In this document: in pieces, positions 26,522 through 35,016 of the stretch
Layout of the letters: each line of letters begins with the position of its first letter
How positions within the stretch are numbered: the stretch's first letter is position 1
NCBI RefSeq assembly: GCF_024347195.1
Contig: NZ_AP025281.1
Location: 3,844,001-3,908,000, forward strand
Length of the DNA: 64,000 nucleotides
Direction: 5' to 3'
DNA from: Aliamphritea hakodatensis
GTDB taxonomy: Bacteria; Pseudomonadota; Gammaproteobacteria; Pseudomonadales; Balneatricaceae
Translations under genes and position numbers: made by a program
The notes under the pieces: model-generated
Databases searched by the model: none
Told to the model about the DNA's origin: nothing
Seen by the model: the letters and a program-made list of their open reading frames with translations, nothing else

Positions 26522-28855
26522 ATGTCTGAATCAAAGATAAAACACCCCATACAAAGGCTCAGGAACAAAGCCACCTGGCGGAGTAATAACAGCCTGGCAC
26601 TGGCAATATCCGGTGCACTGTTAGCCACCCCCGCGGTTGCTGAAGAAACCAGTATTCCACTGGAGACACTGGAAGTGGAAGAGTCCCTGAGCCCGGATAC
26701 CAACCCCTATGCCGTGCCGGGTTCACCTTATCTTGCTGAACGGCTGTCTGACCCGAGGCGCACCCGGCCACTGGCAGAAACCCCCAGCACCATTACCGTG
26801 CTGACCGCCACTGAAATTAAAGATACCGGCCGCAGTGACCTGAAAGATGTCCTCGATGCACAGCCGGGTATTACGCTGGGCACCGGGGAAAACGGCAATG
26901 CCTTTGGTGACCGCTATATTATCCGGGGGTATGAATCCCAGAGCGATGTATTCATTGATGGTTTACGTGATCCGGGGATGACCATCCGGGAGAGCTTCGC
27001 CGTTGAACAGGTGGAAATCAGCAAAGGCCCCAGCTCAACCTTTGCCGGCCGGGGTACCACCGGCGGCGCGGTAAACTCGGCCACCAAACGGGCCAGCACG
27101 GAATACGACTTCAGTAATCTGTCCACCGGTATCGGCACCGATGGCCACCACCGTTTAACGCTGGATACCAATCAGGTGTTGAATTACGACACCGCTATCC
27201 GGGCTAACTTACTTCACGCGGAAGAAGAGGTACCCGATCGTGCCCCCGCCGACCGTAAGCGCCGGGGCCTGGCGCTATCGCTGTCCCACGCCCCCACCGA
27301 TCAGTTGGAAATCACCGCAGATTATTATCACTTTAAGGGTAAAGACAGCCCTGACCTGGGTACTTACTTCGACAACGAAACAAATAAGCCCGTCAAAAAT
27401 ATACCTGCTTATGTGCAGGATGAAGACTTTCTTAAATCCGAAGTAAACACCGGTACTTTACGCATCGGCTATGAAATCAGCCCGGCAGCCCGCATTGTGA
27501 ACCTGAGCCGTTACGGCAAAGCAAACAATGGTTATCTGGCCAGCGGAGCCCGCTCAACCACAGCCCTTCCCCACTGGAGTAATCCGGGATGGTGGACCAG
27601 CCCCCGCTATCCCAGTGCCCTGCTCACTGATCACAACGGCTGGCAGGAAGTGGAACACTTTGCCAACCAGTTTAACCTGATAACTGATCAGGAACTGTTC
27701 GGTTTAAACCATGAACTGGTCTTCAGTCTGGAATACAGCGATCAGAGCGTACTCAACGGTGAGTATAACTATCAGAGAACCGGGGAAGAAAACTGTTCGG
27801 CTTTCCAAACATCTACACGGGTTGGCATTGACCGATGCATTATTGATAAGAACGGTAATGCGGTGACTGGCCTGAACTCCCTGCTGAAACGTACTGTAGA
27901 AAAAGACGACTGGGATTCAGACTGGAATATCAAAACCACCTCGCTGGCGGTAATGGATACCGTTGATCTGACAGATCGCTGGACAGTATTTTCCGGCCTG
28001 CGGTACGACTATTACAATTATAAAAACACGATTAAAAACGGGGGAATTGAAACCGATTACACAGATAAAAGCGGCTTCTGGAACGGCCACCTCGGCGCTG
28101 GTTACGACCTCACCGACAGTGCGAATGTCTATGCTTCCTGGTCCACCTCCACCAACCTGAACGGCGGTGAATCTGATCTTGGCGCCAACTGCGGTTACGG
28201 TGGCCTCTGCGTTGACCCCAGCAGACCCGGTGATCTTGGTGACCCGGAAAAGACCCAGAGTTTTGAGCTGGGGACTAAATGGCGTTTCAACGATAACAAA
28301 CTGCTCGCCACAGCGGCCCTGTTCCGCACCACCAAAGATGATGTCATGGAAAACCCCAGCGGTGATTCCTACAGCAGGCTCGGGTCGCTTAATACCGGTA
28401 AAAACCGGGTTGAAGGTCTCGAGCTGGGGGTTTCCGGTAACCTGACGCCACGACTGAGTGTGCAAGCCGGCGTGGCCATTATGGAATCCGAAGTACTGAA
28501 GTCGGTCACCCCCGACAGCGTCGGTGGCACCCTGGCTAACTTTGCCGATAAATCTGCCTCTCTGCATCTGCGCTATCAGGCAACACAAAAATTTGCCTTT
28601 GGCGGTACCGCCACCTACGAAAGTAAACGCTTTGTCGGCCAGCCGGACAGCGCCGCCAATGAAGATCTTGGCATACCTTCATATACCGTATTTGATGCTT
28701 TTGCATCCTATAAACCCAGCCGTGATATGACCTTCCGCCTCAATGTTGGCAATGTCTTCGATAAAGACTACTACCTGGCCGGCTACCGTTCCGGATCATT
28801 CGTTTATATCGGAGATAAACGCAATATTCAGCTCACTATGGATTATCAATTCTGA
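26522..28855 (+). CDS. TonB-dependent siderophore receptor
   Basis: This 777-residue outer-membrane receptor has a long signal peptide (about 1-41, LALAISGALLATPAVA), a candidate TonB box (LETLEVEE, about 47-54), a plug domain (TPSTITVLTATEIKDTG, YIIRGYESQSDVFIDGLRDPG, VEISKGPSSTFAGRGTTGGA) and a C-terminal beta-barrel ending in the expected aromatic residue (TMDYQF). The plug resembles catecholate/Fiu-type siderophore receptors. It follows tonB by 10 bp with AAGGAAG in front. It takes up a ferric siderophore; the ligand is not assignable. Confidence 0.92.
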   Translation: MSESKIKHPIQRLRNKATWRSNNSLALAISGALLATPAVAEETSIPLETLEVEESLSPDTNPYAVPGSPYLAERLSDPRRTRPLAETPSTITVLTATEIKDTGRSDLKDVLDAQPGITLGTGENGNAFGDRYIIRGYESQSDVFIDGLRDPGMTIRESFAVEQVEISKGPSSTFAGRGTTGGAVNSATKRASTEYDFSNLSTGIGTDGHHRLTLDTNQVLNYDTAIRANLLHAEEEVPDRAPADRKRRGLALSLSHAPTDQLEITADYYHFKGKDSPDLGTYFDNETNKPVKNIPAYVQDEDFLKSEVNTGTLRIGYEISPAARIVNLSRYGKANNGYLASGARSTTALPHWSNPGWWTSPRYPSALLTDHNGWQEVEHFANQFNLITDQELFGLNHELVFSLEYSDQSVLNGEYNYQRTGEENCSAFQTSTRVGIDRCIIDKNGNAVTGLNSLLKRTVEKDDWDSDWNIKTTSLAVMDTVDLTDRWTVFSGLRYDYYNYKNTIKNGGIETDYTDKSGFWNGHLGAGYDLTDSANVYASWSTSTNLNGGESDLGANCGYGGLCVDPSRPGDLGDPEKTQSFELGTKWRFNDNKLLATAALFRTTKDDVMENPSGDSYSRLGSLNTGKNRVEGLELGVSGNLTPRLSVQAGVAIMESEVLKSVTPDSVGGTLANFADKSASLHLRYQATQKFAFGGTATYESKRFVGQPDSAANEDLGIPSYTVFDAFASYKPSRDMTFRLNVGNVFDKDYYLAGYRSGSFVYIGDKRNIQLTMDYQF

Positions 28856-28870
28856 CCTGCTGAAGCAACC

Positions 28871-28906
28871 ACCACCGGCCGGGCTCCCCTTTATCCGGCC
28901 GGTGGT
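28871..28906. repeat. Strong intercistronic stem-loop after the receptor gene
   Basis: Perfect 12-bp arms ACCACCGGCCGG (28871-28882) and CCGGCCGGTGGT (28895-28906) with a 12-nt loop lie just before the FMN oxidase start at 28922. No U-run follows. It is likely to protect the receptor mRNA or attenuate downstream genes. Confidence 0.65.
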
Positions 28907-28921
28907 ATCGGAAATAATGAA

Positions 28922-30043
28922 ATGGATAATTCAAAAATCATTCGCAAACCGCTGAACGGTATTCCCGGAGAGGTCCTGTGCGCCAGTGACTACGCACGGT
29001 TAGCGCCTGAGTACATCCCCCCGGACCGTCTGGCATACATTGCCGGCGGCAGTGGCCATGATGTCACCCTGGACCAAAACCGGCGGGGTTTCTCTGACCA
29101 TGCCGTTGTGCCCAGTACCCTGCAATATGTCAGCGATGGTCATACCCGCATTCAGTTACTTAACAACACTTTTATACACCCCGTTTTGCTGGCACCCACA
29201 GCCTACCAAACACTTGTTCACCCCGAAGGAGAAGCCGCGACAGCCAGAGCAGCTAAAGCCACCGACACCTGTATCGTTGCCAGCACCCTGTCGTCACTGT
29301 CACTGGAAGATATCGCGTCACACGCCGGTAAAGCCCGCTGGTTCCAGTTGTATCTTCAGCCGCAATTTGCCGATACCGCAGAGCTGATCAGCCGGGCGGT
29401 TAACGCCGGTTATCAGGCGATCGTGCTCACGGTGGATGCCGCCGTCCAGCTTCCCAGCTTTCGCGCCATCAGAGCCGGGTTCCGGTTTCCCGATGACATC
29501 ACTGCCGCCAACCTCTCAGCGCAGGCACAAGCACCGGCAGTAACCGATACGGCCCAAAGCAGTATTTTTACCGAATACATGCAGAATGCTGCCACCCTGA
29601 GCAGAATTTCTGAAGTCATCAGCCAGTCGCCGGTTCCGGTACTGATAAAGGGCATACTCAGCCCGGATGATGCCGTGAAAGTAAAAGCACTGGGGGCATC
29701 CGGTGCGATTGTATCCAACCACGGGGGCCGCACGCTGGACGGCGCCCCCGCCAGTTTATCCGTCTTGCCGGCCATTCGTGACGCCGTTGGCAGCCACTAT
29801 CCCCTGCTACTGGACAGCGGTATCCGCTCAGGTATGGATGCGTTTAAAGCTCTGGCACTGGGCGCGGATGCCGTCATGGTTGGCCGCTTACCGCTGTATG
29901 CACTGAGTGTTGCCGGAGCACTTGGCGTCGCCCATATGCTGAAACTGCTTCGCGAAGAGCTTGAATTAACAATGGCCATGACCGGCTGTACGACCGTTAC
30001 CGATATCAGAAATACTCGCCTATACCCCGTCAACAGGAGGTAA
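28922..30043 (+). CDS. FMN-dependent alpha-hydroxy-acid oxidising protein
   Basis: This 373-residue TIM-barrel flavoprotein is of the lactate oxidase/glycolate oxidase family. It has the N-terminal DYARLAPEYIPPDRLAYIAGG, the FMN segment VLLAPTAYQ, RWFQLYLQP and the catalytic VSNHGGRTLDGAPAS with the active-site His. The usual TVDxPxxGxRExD loop has diverged to TVDAAVQLPSFRA, suggesting an unusual substrate. It is embedded in an iron-uptake operon (66 bp after the receptor, 2 bp before PiuC). It could modify or release iron from a hydroxy-acid chelate; this is inference. Confidence 0.87.
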   Translation: MDNSKIIRKPLNGIPGEVLCASDYARLAPEYIPPDRLAYIAGGSGHDVTLDQNRRGFSDHAVVPSTLQYVSDGHTRIQLLNNTFIHPVLLAPTAYQTLVHPEGEAATARAAKATDTCIVASTLSSLSLEDIASHAGKARWFQLYLQPQFADTAELISRAVNAGYQAIVLTVDAAVQLPSFRAIRAGFRFPDDITAANLSAQAQAPAVTDTAQSSIFTEYMQNAATLSRISEVISQSPVPVLIKGILSPDDAVKVKALGASGAIVSNHGGRTLDGAPASLSVLPAIRDAVGSHYPLLLDSGIRSGMDAFKALALGADAVMVGRLPLYALSVAGALGVAHMLKLLREELELTMAMTGCTTVTDIRNTRLYPVNRR

Positions 30044-30045
30044 CC

Positions 30046-30732
30046 ATGCTTATTACAATCCCTCAGGTTCTGAGTGCCGAAGAAGTAGAGCAGTTCAGAA
30101 CGCATCTGGATAAAGCCGCCTGGCAGGATGGCACAGGAACCGCCGGGCCTGTTGCCCGTCAGGTTAAAAACAACCAACAACTGAATGACACTCAGGAGCC
30201 GGCTATCAGCCTGGGGAAACATATTCTGCAGGCACTTTCACAACAGCCTGTATTCATTTCCGCAGCGCTGCCCGCAAAAATTTATCCCCCAAAATTCAAC
30301 CGCTATAACCTGGCAGAAAATTATGGCACCCATGTTGATGGCTCGCTTATGCAAATCCCGGGCACCCAGCAAACGCTCCGCACTGACCTTTCAGCGACCC
30401 TGTTTCTCGCCGAACTGGAGGAATACGAAGGCGGAGAACTGACCATTGAAACACAATATGGTGCACAGGTTGTCAAGCTGGCAGCCGGTGACATGGTGCT
30501 GTACCCATCTACCAGCCTGCATCAGGTATCTCCCGTTACCCGGGGGGCACGGATTGCCTCTTTTTTCTGGATTCAGAGCATGGTGCGGGACAGCCAGCAA
30601 CGGGAATTACTGTTTGAACTGGACAGTTCAATACAGGGGTTATCTGCAGAACTGGGGGCATCACATACCGCAATAATGGCCCTCAGCGCCACCTACCATA
30701 ATTTACTCCGCCAGTGGGCCGTCCCCGCCTGA
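30046..30732 (+). CDS. piuC: PiuC/YbiX-family Fe(II)- and 2-oxoglutarate-dependent dioxygenase
   Basis: This 228-residue PKHD-type dioxygenase has the HxD...H facial triad in THVDGSLM and LHQVSPVTRGAR, and the family start LITIPQVLSAEEVEQFR. It begins 2 bp after the FMN oxidase, with AGGAGGT in front. PiuC-family genes are commonly adjacent to TonB siderophore receptors and are iron-repressed. The substrate is not proven; an action on siderophore or receptor-associated metabolites is possible. Confidence 0.9.
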   Translation: MLITIPQVLSAEEVEQFRTHLDKAAWQDGTGTAGPVARQVKNNQQLNDTQEPAISLGKHILQALSQQPVFISAALPAKIYPPKFNRYNLAENYGTHVDGSLMQIPGTQQTLRTDLSATLFLAELEEYEGGELTIETQYGAQVVKLAAGDMVLYPSTSLHQVSPVTRGARIASFFWIQSMVRDSQQRELLFELDSSIQGLSAELGASHTAIMALSATYHNLLRQWAVPA

Positions 30733-30765
30733 CCGTAAATCACTGACGACAAGGAGGTTATCGCT

Positions 30766-31758
30766 ATGAAATATTTATCTGTGCTGGCAGTCGCTGCGCT
30801 CTTCACTGCCGTGCCACTGAGCGCTGCTGAGCTGCTCATTTATTCATCACGCCACAGCAACTATTTACAACCGTTGCTGAATGAATACAGCCGTGAAACA
30901 GGCCTCAGTGTGCAACTGGTTAACGCTCCGGCCAGCGCCCTTTTATCCCGTCTGGCCGTCGAGGGTGAAAACAGCAGGGCGGCTCTGCTGATCATGACAG
31001 GGGCAGAAAACTTTATCCGGGCGGCTAACCGGCAACTGCTTGCGCCGGTGGATTCCACCACCCTGCAAAGCAATGTTCCGGCCTACCTCCGGGCACCGGA
31101 TAACAGCTGGTTTGCTTTATCAAAACGGATTCGCACCATTGTCTATAACAGCGCAACTGTGAACCCGGAAAACCTCGGTACGCTGGCCGGGCTGGCGACT
31201 GAGCAATGGCGGGGAAAGCTATGCCTGCTAACTTCACAGGCGGATTACAGCCGGATGCTGATCGCTGCCCTCATCGAGCAGTACGGTGAAGCAGCCAGCC
31301 AGACGATTCTGAATGGCTGGGTTGCTAATATGGCGATCCCGCCACTGCCTGACGACAACGCCATTCTTCAGGCTATCGGCACCGGAGAGTGTGATATTGG
31401 CATCATTAATTCTTATTATTTCGCCCGGGAAACAAGGGAGCATCCCGACACAAAGCTGCGAATATTCTGGTCAGATCAGGCTGAAAAAGGTGGGTATGCG
31501 AATATTACCGGAGCAGCTGTTCTCGCCCATGCCCCCGATAAAGAACAGGCAACAGATCTGCTGGAATGGTTAACAACCCGCCGGTCCCAGGCCCGTTATA
31601 GCCGGTTCAGCATGGAGTTTCCGGTGAATCCTGAGGTCTATCCCCCCAAAGAAATCGCCCGCTGGGGTCCATTCCGGACGAACAAAACGCCGCTGTATAA
31701 GTCAGGGCTGCGCTTAACTCAGGCAGCCAGACTGGCACAGATAACAGGCTATGAATGA
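30766..31758 (+). CDS. FbpA-like periplasmic iron-binding protein (ABC permease not adjacent)
   Basis: This 330-residue periplasmic binding protein has a signal peptide (about 1-20, ending PLSAAELL). The fold matches Fe3+-binding FbpA: LLIYSSRHSNYLQPLL at the start, IRTIVYNSATVNPENL, and the paired Tyr motif in IINSYYFARET, which in FbpA supplies iron ligands. AAGGAGG lies upstream. The inner-membrane permease and ATPase expected for such a system are not adjacent, so it either works with a distant FbpBC or acts as a periplasmic iron carrier. Confidence 0.85.
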   Translation: MKYLSVLAVAALFTAVPLSAAELLIYSSRHSNYLQPLLNEYSRETGLSVQLVNAPASALLSRLAVEGENSRAALLIMTGAENFIRAANRQLLAPVDSTTLQSNVPAYLRAPDNSWFALSKRIRTIVYNSATVNPENLGTLAGLATEQWRGKLCLLTSQADYSRMLIAALIEQYGEAASQTILNGWVANMAIPPLPDDNAILQAIGTGECDIGIINSYYFARETREHPDTKLRIFWSDQAEKGGYANITGAAVLAHAPDKEQATDLLEWLTTRRSQARYSRFSMEFPVNPEVYPPKEIARWGPFRTNKTPLYKSGLRLTQAARLAQITGYE

Positions 31759-32571
31759 TTACTGATAGTCGTCTGGCAGTTGCAGGGTCAGGCCCCACTG
31801 CCGGGCACGGTCTTCGCTGACCTTCTTGAACCGCTGGCGGATAGCGGTGCCTGCAGGCTTGGTCATATAGAACAGCAGTGTTGTTGCCTGTTCCGGGGTA
31901 ATACCCTGCGCCTCTCCCCAGCTCTGGATAAACGCTGCAAGGGTATTATCTGACTTGTTTTCCAGTGCCACAGGGACCGCTTCATCCAGCTGTTCACCGG
32001 CACGGACCCGGCGGCAGATAATCTGGTAATTGTAATCAAACTCAGGAAAGACCCGGGCTTCTTCTTCGCTGCGCAAACGGAACCACTCGGTGGCTTTACC
32101 CGCATGATACACCGCCGGATGACTCCACTGCCGCTGGCTGGGGCGATCCGCAAAACGGCAGGCTTCATAATACGCCTGGCGCGAAGCAGGCAGGCCATAG
32201 TCACCGCCCATGTCATGCAGAATGGCCAAGAACTCGGATACCGTGGGCATCCAGGCCAGAGTTTCTTTACAACGGTCTATCGCCCGCACCAGTTCCGCTT
32301 CAGAGTAGTACTGCAGGCTGAGGGCCCATTCCCGTTTGGCAATGCGGATTTCATCCTGGGTTTCAAAACAGCTTTTAAACTTGTGCCCGTAAATCGCCAT
32401 AAACCGGGCGAATATCATATTCACCATGGTTTTGGTTTCGGTGGTGATGGTCGCGGTTTCCGGACGTGACTGAGCATCCTCCTTAACCGGACGCCGGTCA
32501 TGGTAAGGATCAACCCGCTGTGGCGGTAACTCACCCTGTCGGGTGGAAAGAATCTGTCCGGGCGTTTTCAA
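31759..32571 (-). CDS. Phage lambda P-like replication protein (candidate helicase loader, DopE-like)
   Basis: This 270-residue protein matches the lambda replication protein P family: a core MIFARFMAIYGHKF, IAKREWALSLQYYSEAELVR and TVSEFLAILHDMGG aligns with the lambda P region FSQLLATFP to FLPSPGQFVAWC. Lambda P binds DnaB and delivers it to the origin. The gene is 29 bp downstream of a DnaT-domain gene on the same strand, and no phage structural or integrase genes are near. This matches the published idea of domesticated lambda O/P genes (DopC and DopE) replacing DciA/DnaC as helicase-loading factors in some gammaproteobacteria. Confidence 0.8.
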   Translation of the reverse strand: MKTPGQILSTRQGELPPQRVDPYHDRRPVKEDAQSRPETATITTETKTMVNMIFARFMAIYGHKFKSCFETQDEIRIAKREWALSLQYYSEAELVRAIDRCKETLAWMPTVSEFLAILHDMGGDYGLPASRQAYYEACRFADRPSQRQWSHPAVYHAGKATEWFRLRSEEEARVFPEFDYNYQIICRRVRAGEQLDEAVPVALENKSDNTLAAFIQSWGEAQGITPEQATTLLFYMTKPAGTAIRQRFKKVSEDRARQWGLTLQLPDDYQ

Positions 32572-32600
32572 TCTGTTTACCTCTTCAGAACACTGACCCG

Positions 32601-33665
32601 TTACCAGTCAGTATCCTTAATATCCATTATAGCTGCCGTCACCCGCTGACGTTTCTGACGGGCATCCGGCCGGCCCTGCTGTACGCCGCCGGAATTATCA
32701 TCCTGTTTATAGCGCTGTTCACGGGCTTCACGGGTTTGCTTCTGTACCCATTCACGTTTTACCCAGGCCAGAAACTTCTGATCCCAGTTGGTTTCTTTCC
32801 GGTCTTTATCAAGCCAGTAAAGCACGAACTCGTCAATCAGCTGTTCGGCAAAATCCGCCGGAATGCTGTGCCGGGGTAAGGTATCAAATAAAATTTGCGA
32901 CGGCCGCCAGCCCAGAAAAATAGAATGCAGTTTTTTGTTCTTCTGTTCCAGCTCATCCAGCTGAGTGGCGAACAGATTGCCGGCTCCAGGTTGTGGACGG
33001 CTTTTTGACCAGCCAATGCTGCCGCCAAAGGTTGGCGCGGGCCCGCGGTTCTGAGGCTGAACTTCCTGATGCTGACGTAACTGGCGCAGGTCATCCCGGC
33101 TGGGAGGCTGCTCCATCACAGGCAACTTTTGCACCGTGACCGGTGGCGCTGACGGCGACGCGTAATACGGATCATCGGCCACCGGAGGTACATATTCAGC
33201 ATCAGCCTGCTGGTAGAGCACCGGCGGTTCTTCTTCAGCGACCGGTACAACAAAGGGTTCCGAGACCGGCTCACGCTCATCAAGCACCGGCACGGCCGGT
33301 TCTTCACAGGCATCAGCCAGAGGCTCAACAATGGGCAGTTCCTCACAGACAGAATCCGGTAACTGAGGTAACAGCGTCAGTGTAATTCGCGCGTCTCCGG
33401 AGGTTGCCTGAATAAATCCGTGGCTGACAAGGCTGCGGGTCACGTTCGCCAGCCGGGTTTCATTCCAGAAGTCGGCCAGCCGCAGCCAGTCATTCCTGTC
33501 GAGACATAAACTCAGATTGCCATGGCTATCCTGCTCTCCGCGAGCTTCAAGCCGGTCTGCGTAAATAGCGTACAGTAACGCTTCGTCAGTACCGATCTGA
33601 CGTGCCAGTGAGGGATAAAACAGAACTGGTTTTTCCGGTAAGCGGAAGCCCATATCAACATTCAA
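32601..33665 (-). CDS. DnaT/lambda O-like DNA-binding replication protein (DopC-like)
   Basis: This 354-residue protein has an N-terminal winged-helix-like domain (about 5-90; VLFYPSLARQIGTDEALLYA, RLADFWNETRLANVTRSLVS), a long acidic, low-complexity linker rich in Pro/Glu/Val (about 105-200), and a C-terminal DnaT DNA-binding domain (about 265-320; IPADFAEQLIDEFVLYWLD, NWDQKFLAWVKREWV). This is the architecture of replication-origin or restart proteins that pair with a helicase loader. The lambda P-like gene follows after 29 bp, so they form a unit. Function is inferred from family and pairing. Confidence 0.78.
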   Translation of the reverse strand: MNVDMGFRLPEKPVLFYPSLARQIGTDEALLYAIYADRLEARGEQDSHGNLSLCLDRNDWLRLADFWNETRLANVTRSLVSHGFIQATSGDARITLTLLPQLPDSVCEELPIVEPLADACEEPAVPVLDEREPVSEPFVVPVAEEEPPVLYQQADAEYVPPVADDPYYASPSAPPVTVQKLPVMEQPPSRDDLRQLRQHQEVQPQNRGPAPTFGGSIGWSKSRPQPGAGNLFATQLDELEQKNKKLHSIFLGWRPSQILFDTLPRHSIPADFAEQLIDEFVLYWLDKDRKETNWDQKFLAWVKREWVQKQTREAREQRYKQDDNSGGVQQGRPDARQKRQRVTAAIMDIKDTDW

Positions 33666-33839
33666 CCTGAATCAAAACTTTGCTTTTCTGCGAACTGCAG
33701 AGCCTTTCCGGCATATCACCGGCAGCTGCACGGTTTCTGCACCGCTCAGACAACTGCCACGCCGGCGATACAGCAGCCCCTAAAAATATGCTGTATCTGA
33801 CCGGCACCGCTGTGGCGCCGGCCGGTTGATCATTCGCGC

Positions 33840-34247
33840 TCAGCCGTCGCGGGCAAAGCGCTCGACGGCTTTCAGTACATCTCTGCGACTGATCTGGCCG
33901 ATCAGTTTACCATCTTTCACCACCGGAAGCCGCCTGCAGTGAAGATTTATAATCTTTTCTGCGACATGCACAATGTCGGCATCATAACCGATGGTATGGA
34001 CTTCTGTCGTCATGCATTCAGCGACCTTTCCGCCCATTTCCTCTTCATGGTAGGTGAGCGTTAAAATGGCTTTCAGGCAATCCTGTTCAGACAACATCCC
34101 CACCAGCTGACCGGTATCATCCACCACCGGCGCACCACTTATTTTGTGCTCCAGCAGCATACCGATCGCATAGAAAAGATCATCGGTGAGGCGAAAGGTA
34201 ACCAGCTTTGTTGCCATATAGTCACTGGCCTGTACGGATCTCAGCAT
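33840..34247 (-). CDS. CBS-domain pair protein
   Basis: This protein of about 135 residues has two CBS motifs (about 1-65, VFRLTDDLFYAIGMLLEHK region; about 75-132, ECMTTEVHTIGYDADIVHVAEK). Two consecutive ATG codons are possible; GGAGGT gives 2-nt spacing to the first (34250) and 5 nt to the second (34247), so the second is preferred. It is a stand-alone Bateman module likely to bind adenosine nucleotides. The target is unknown. Confidence 0.88.
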   Translation of the reverse strand: MLRSVQASDYMATKLVTFRLTDDLFYAIGMLLEHKISGAPVVDDTGQLVGMLSEQDCLKAILTLTYHEEEMGGKVAECMTTEVHTIGYDADIVHVAEKIINLHCRRLPVVKDGKLIGQISRRDVLKAVERFARDG

Positions 34248-34409
34248 CATACACCTCCAATCCAGAACCCGTTAAAAGCAGGAATCTGCTCCCGGAAACT
34301 GGCATTTCAGACTTGTTCGCCGGCTCCCTTACATTCACTATAGTCGCTAGTTTTGGTCGCGGCGACGTCGTACACTGTTTTTATTAAATGATCATTTTAG
34401 GAAAAAACT

Positions 34410-35009
34410 ATCAACCGCCAGAGCATCCCGGCAGATCACGGTTCCCTTATCCTGATTGAAGACTTCATTCAGCCAGCTGAGCAGCAGGCCCTGTTCAGCC
34501 TTCTGGAACAACAGCTCAGCTGGCAACAGGATCAGCTGAAACTGTTTGGCCGGATGGTGTCGATACCACGTCTGCAAAGTTTTCTGGGGGATGCAGGTAT
34601 TGAATACACCTATTCAAACCTGCTGATGAAAGCCCGGCCCTGGCTGCCGGAACTGCTTAGCCTTAAAGAACAAACTGAAGCGGCCAGCCAGTGCCGCTTT
34701 AATACCGTGCTGGCCAACCTTTACCGGGACGGACAGGACAGTATGGGCTGGCACAGTGACGATGAGCCTGAGTTGCGGCGCAATCCGACCATTGCGTCCG
34801 TCAGCCTGGGCCAGGAAAGACGTTTTTTACTGCGCCCCAAAGGCAGTAAGAAAGCCAGTATCGAGATCCCGCTGACCGCTGGCAGCCTGCTGATTATGTC
34901 CGGCCAGTTACAACATTACTGGCAGCACAGCGTGCCCAAAACCGCCCGTAAAATCGGCCCCCGTATTAACCTAACGTTCCGCCATACCTATTCACACGGA
35001 AATGGATAA
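34410..35009 (+). CDS. alkB: AlkB-family 2-oxoglutarate-dependent DNA repair dioxygenase, apparent ATC start
   Basis: This ALKBH2/3-like dioxygenase would be about 199 residues. Visible motifs are SLILIEDFIQPAEQQALFSL, WQQDQLKLFG, and the core NLYRDGQDSMGWHSDDEPEL (HxD) with LQHYWQHSVPKT (distal His) and RINLTFRH (Arg for 2-oxoglutarate). The frame is open from just after TAG at 34398, and no ATG, GTG or TTG precedes the conserved N-terminus. AGGA (34399-34402) lies 7 nt before ATC 34410, which is proposed as the start. An ATG at 34388 would join the frame if the A6 run (34402-34407) had one base fewer. It repairs alkylated bases and overlaps the nfsA region. Confidence 0.8.
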   Translation: MNRQSIPADHGSLILIEDFIQPAEQQALFSLLEQQLSWQQDQLKLFGRMVSIPRLQSFLGDAGIEYTYSNLLMKARPWLPELLSLKEQTEAASQCRFNTVLANLYRDGQDSMGWHSDDEPELRRNPTIASVSLGQERRFLLRPKGSKKASIEIPLTAGSLLIMSGQLQHYWQHSVPKTARKIGPRINLTFRHTYSHGNG

Positions 35010-35016
35010 CCTCACT

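Noticed and set aside
31759..33665. Prophage remnant at the lambda P/O-like genes
   Set aside because: No integrase, attachment repeats, lysis or structural genes nearby; the two genes look intact and paired, favouring a domesticated function.
34388..34408. A-AAA-AAC slippery heptamer near the alkB start suggesting programmed -1 frameshifting
   Set aside because: The heptamer is in phase with ATG 34388, but a -1 shift leads to the wrong frame; alkB would need +1, so ribosomal -1 slippage cannot make AlkB.
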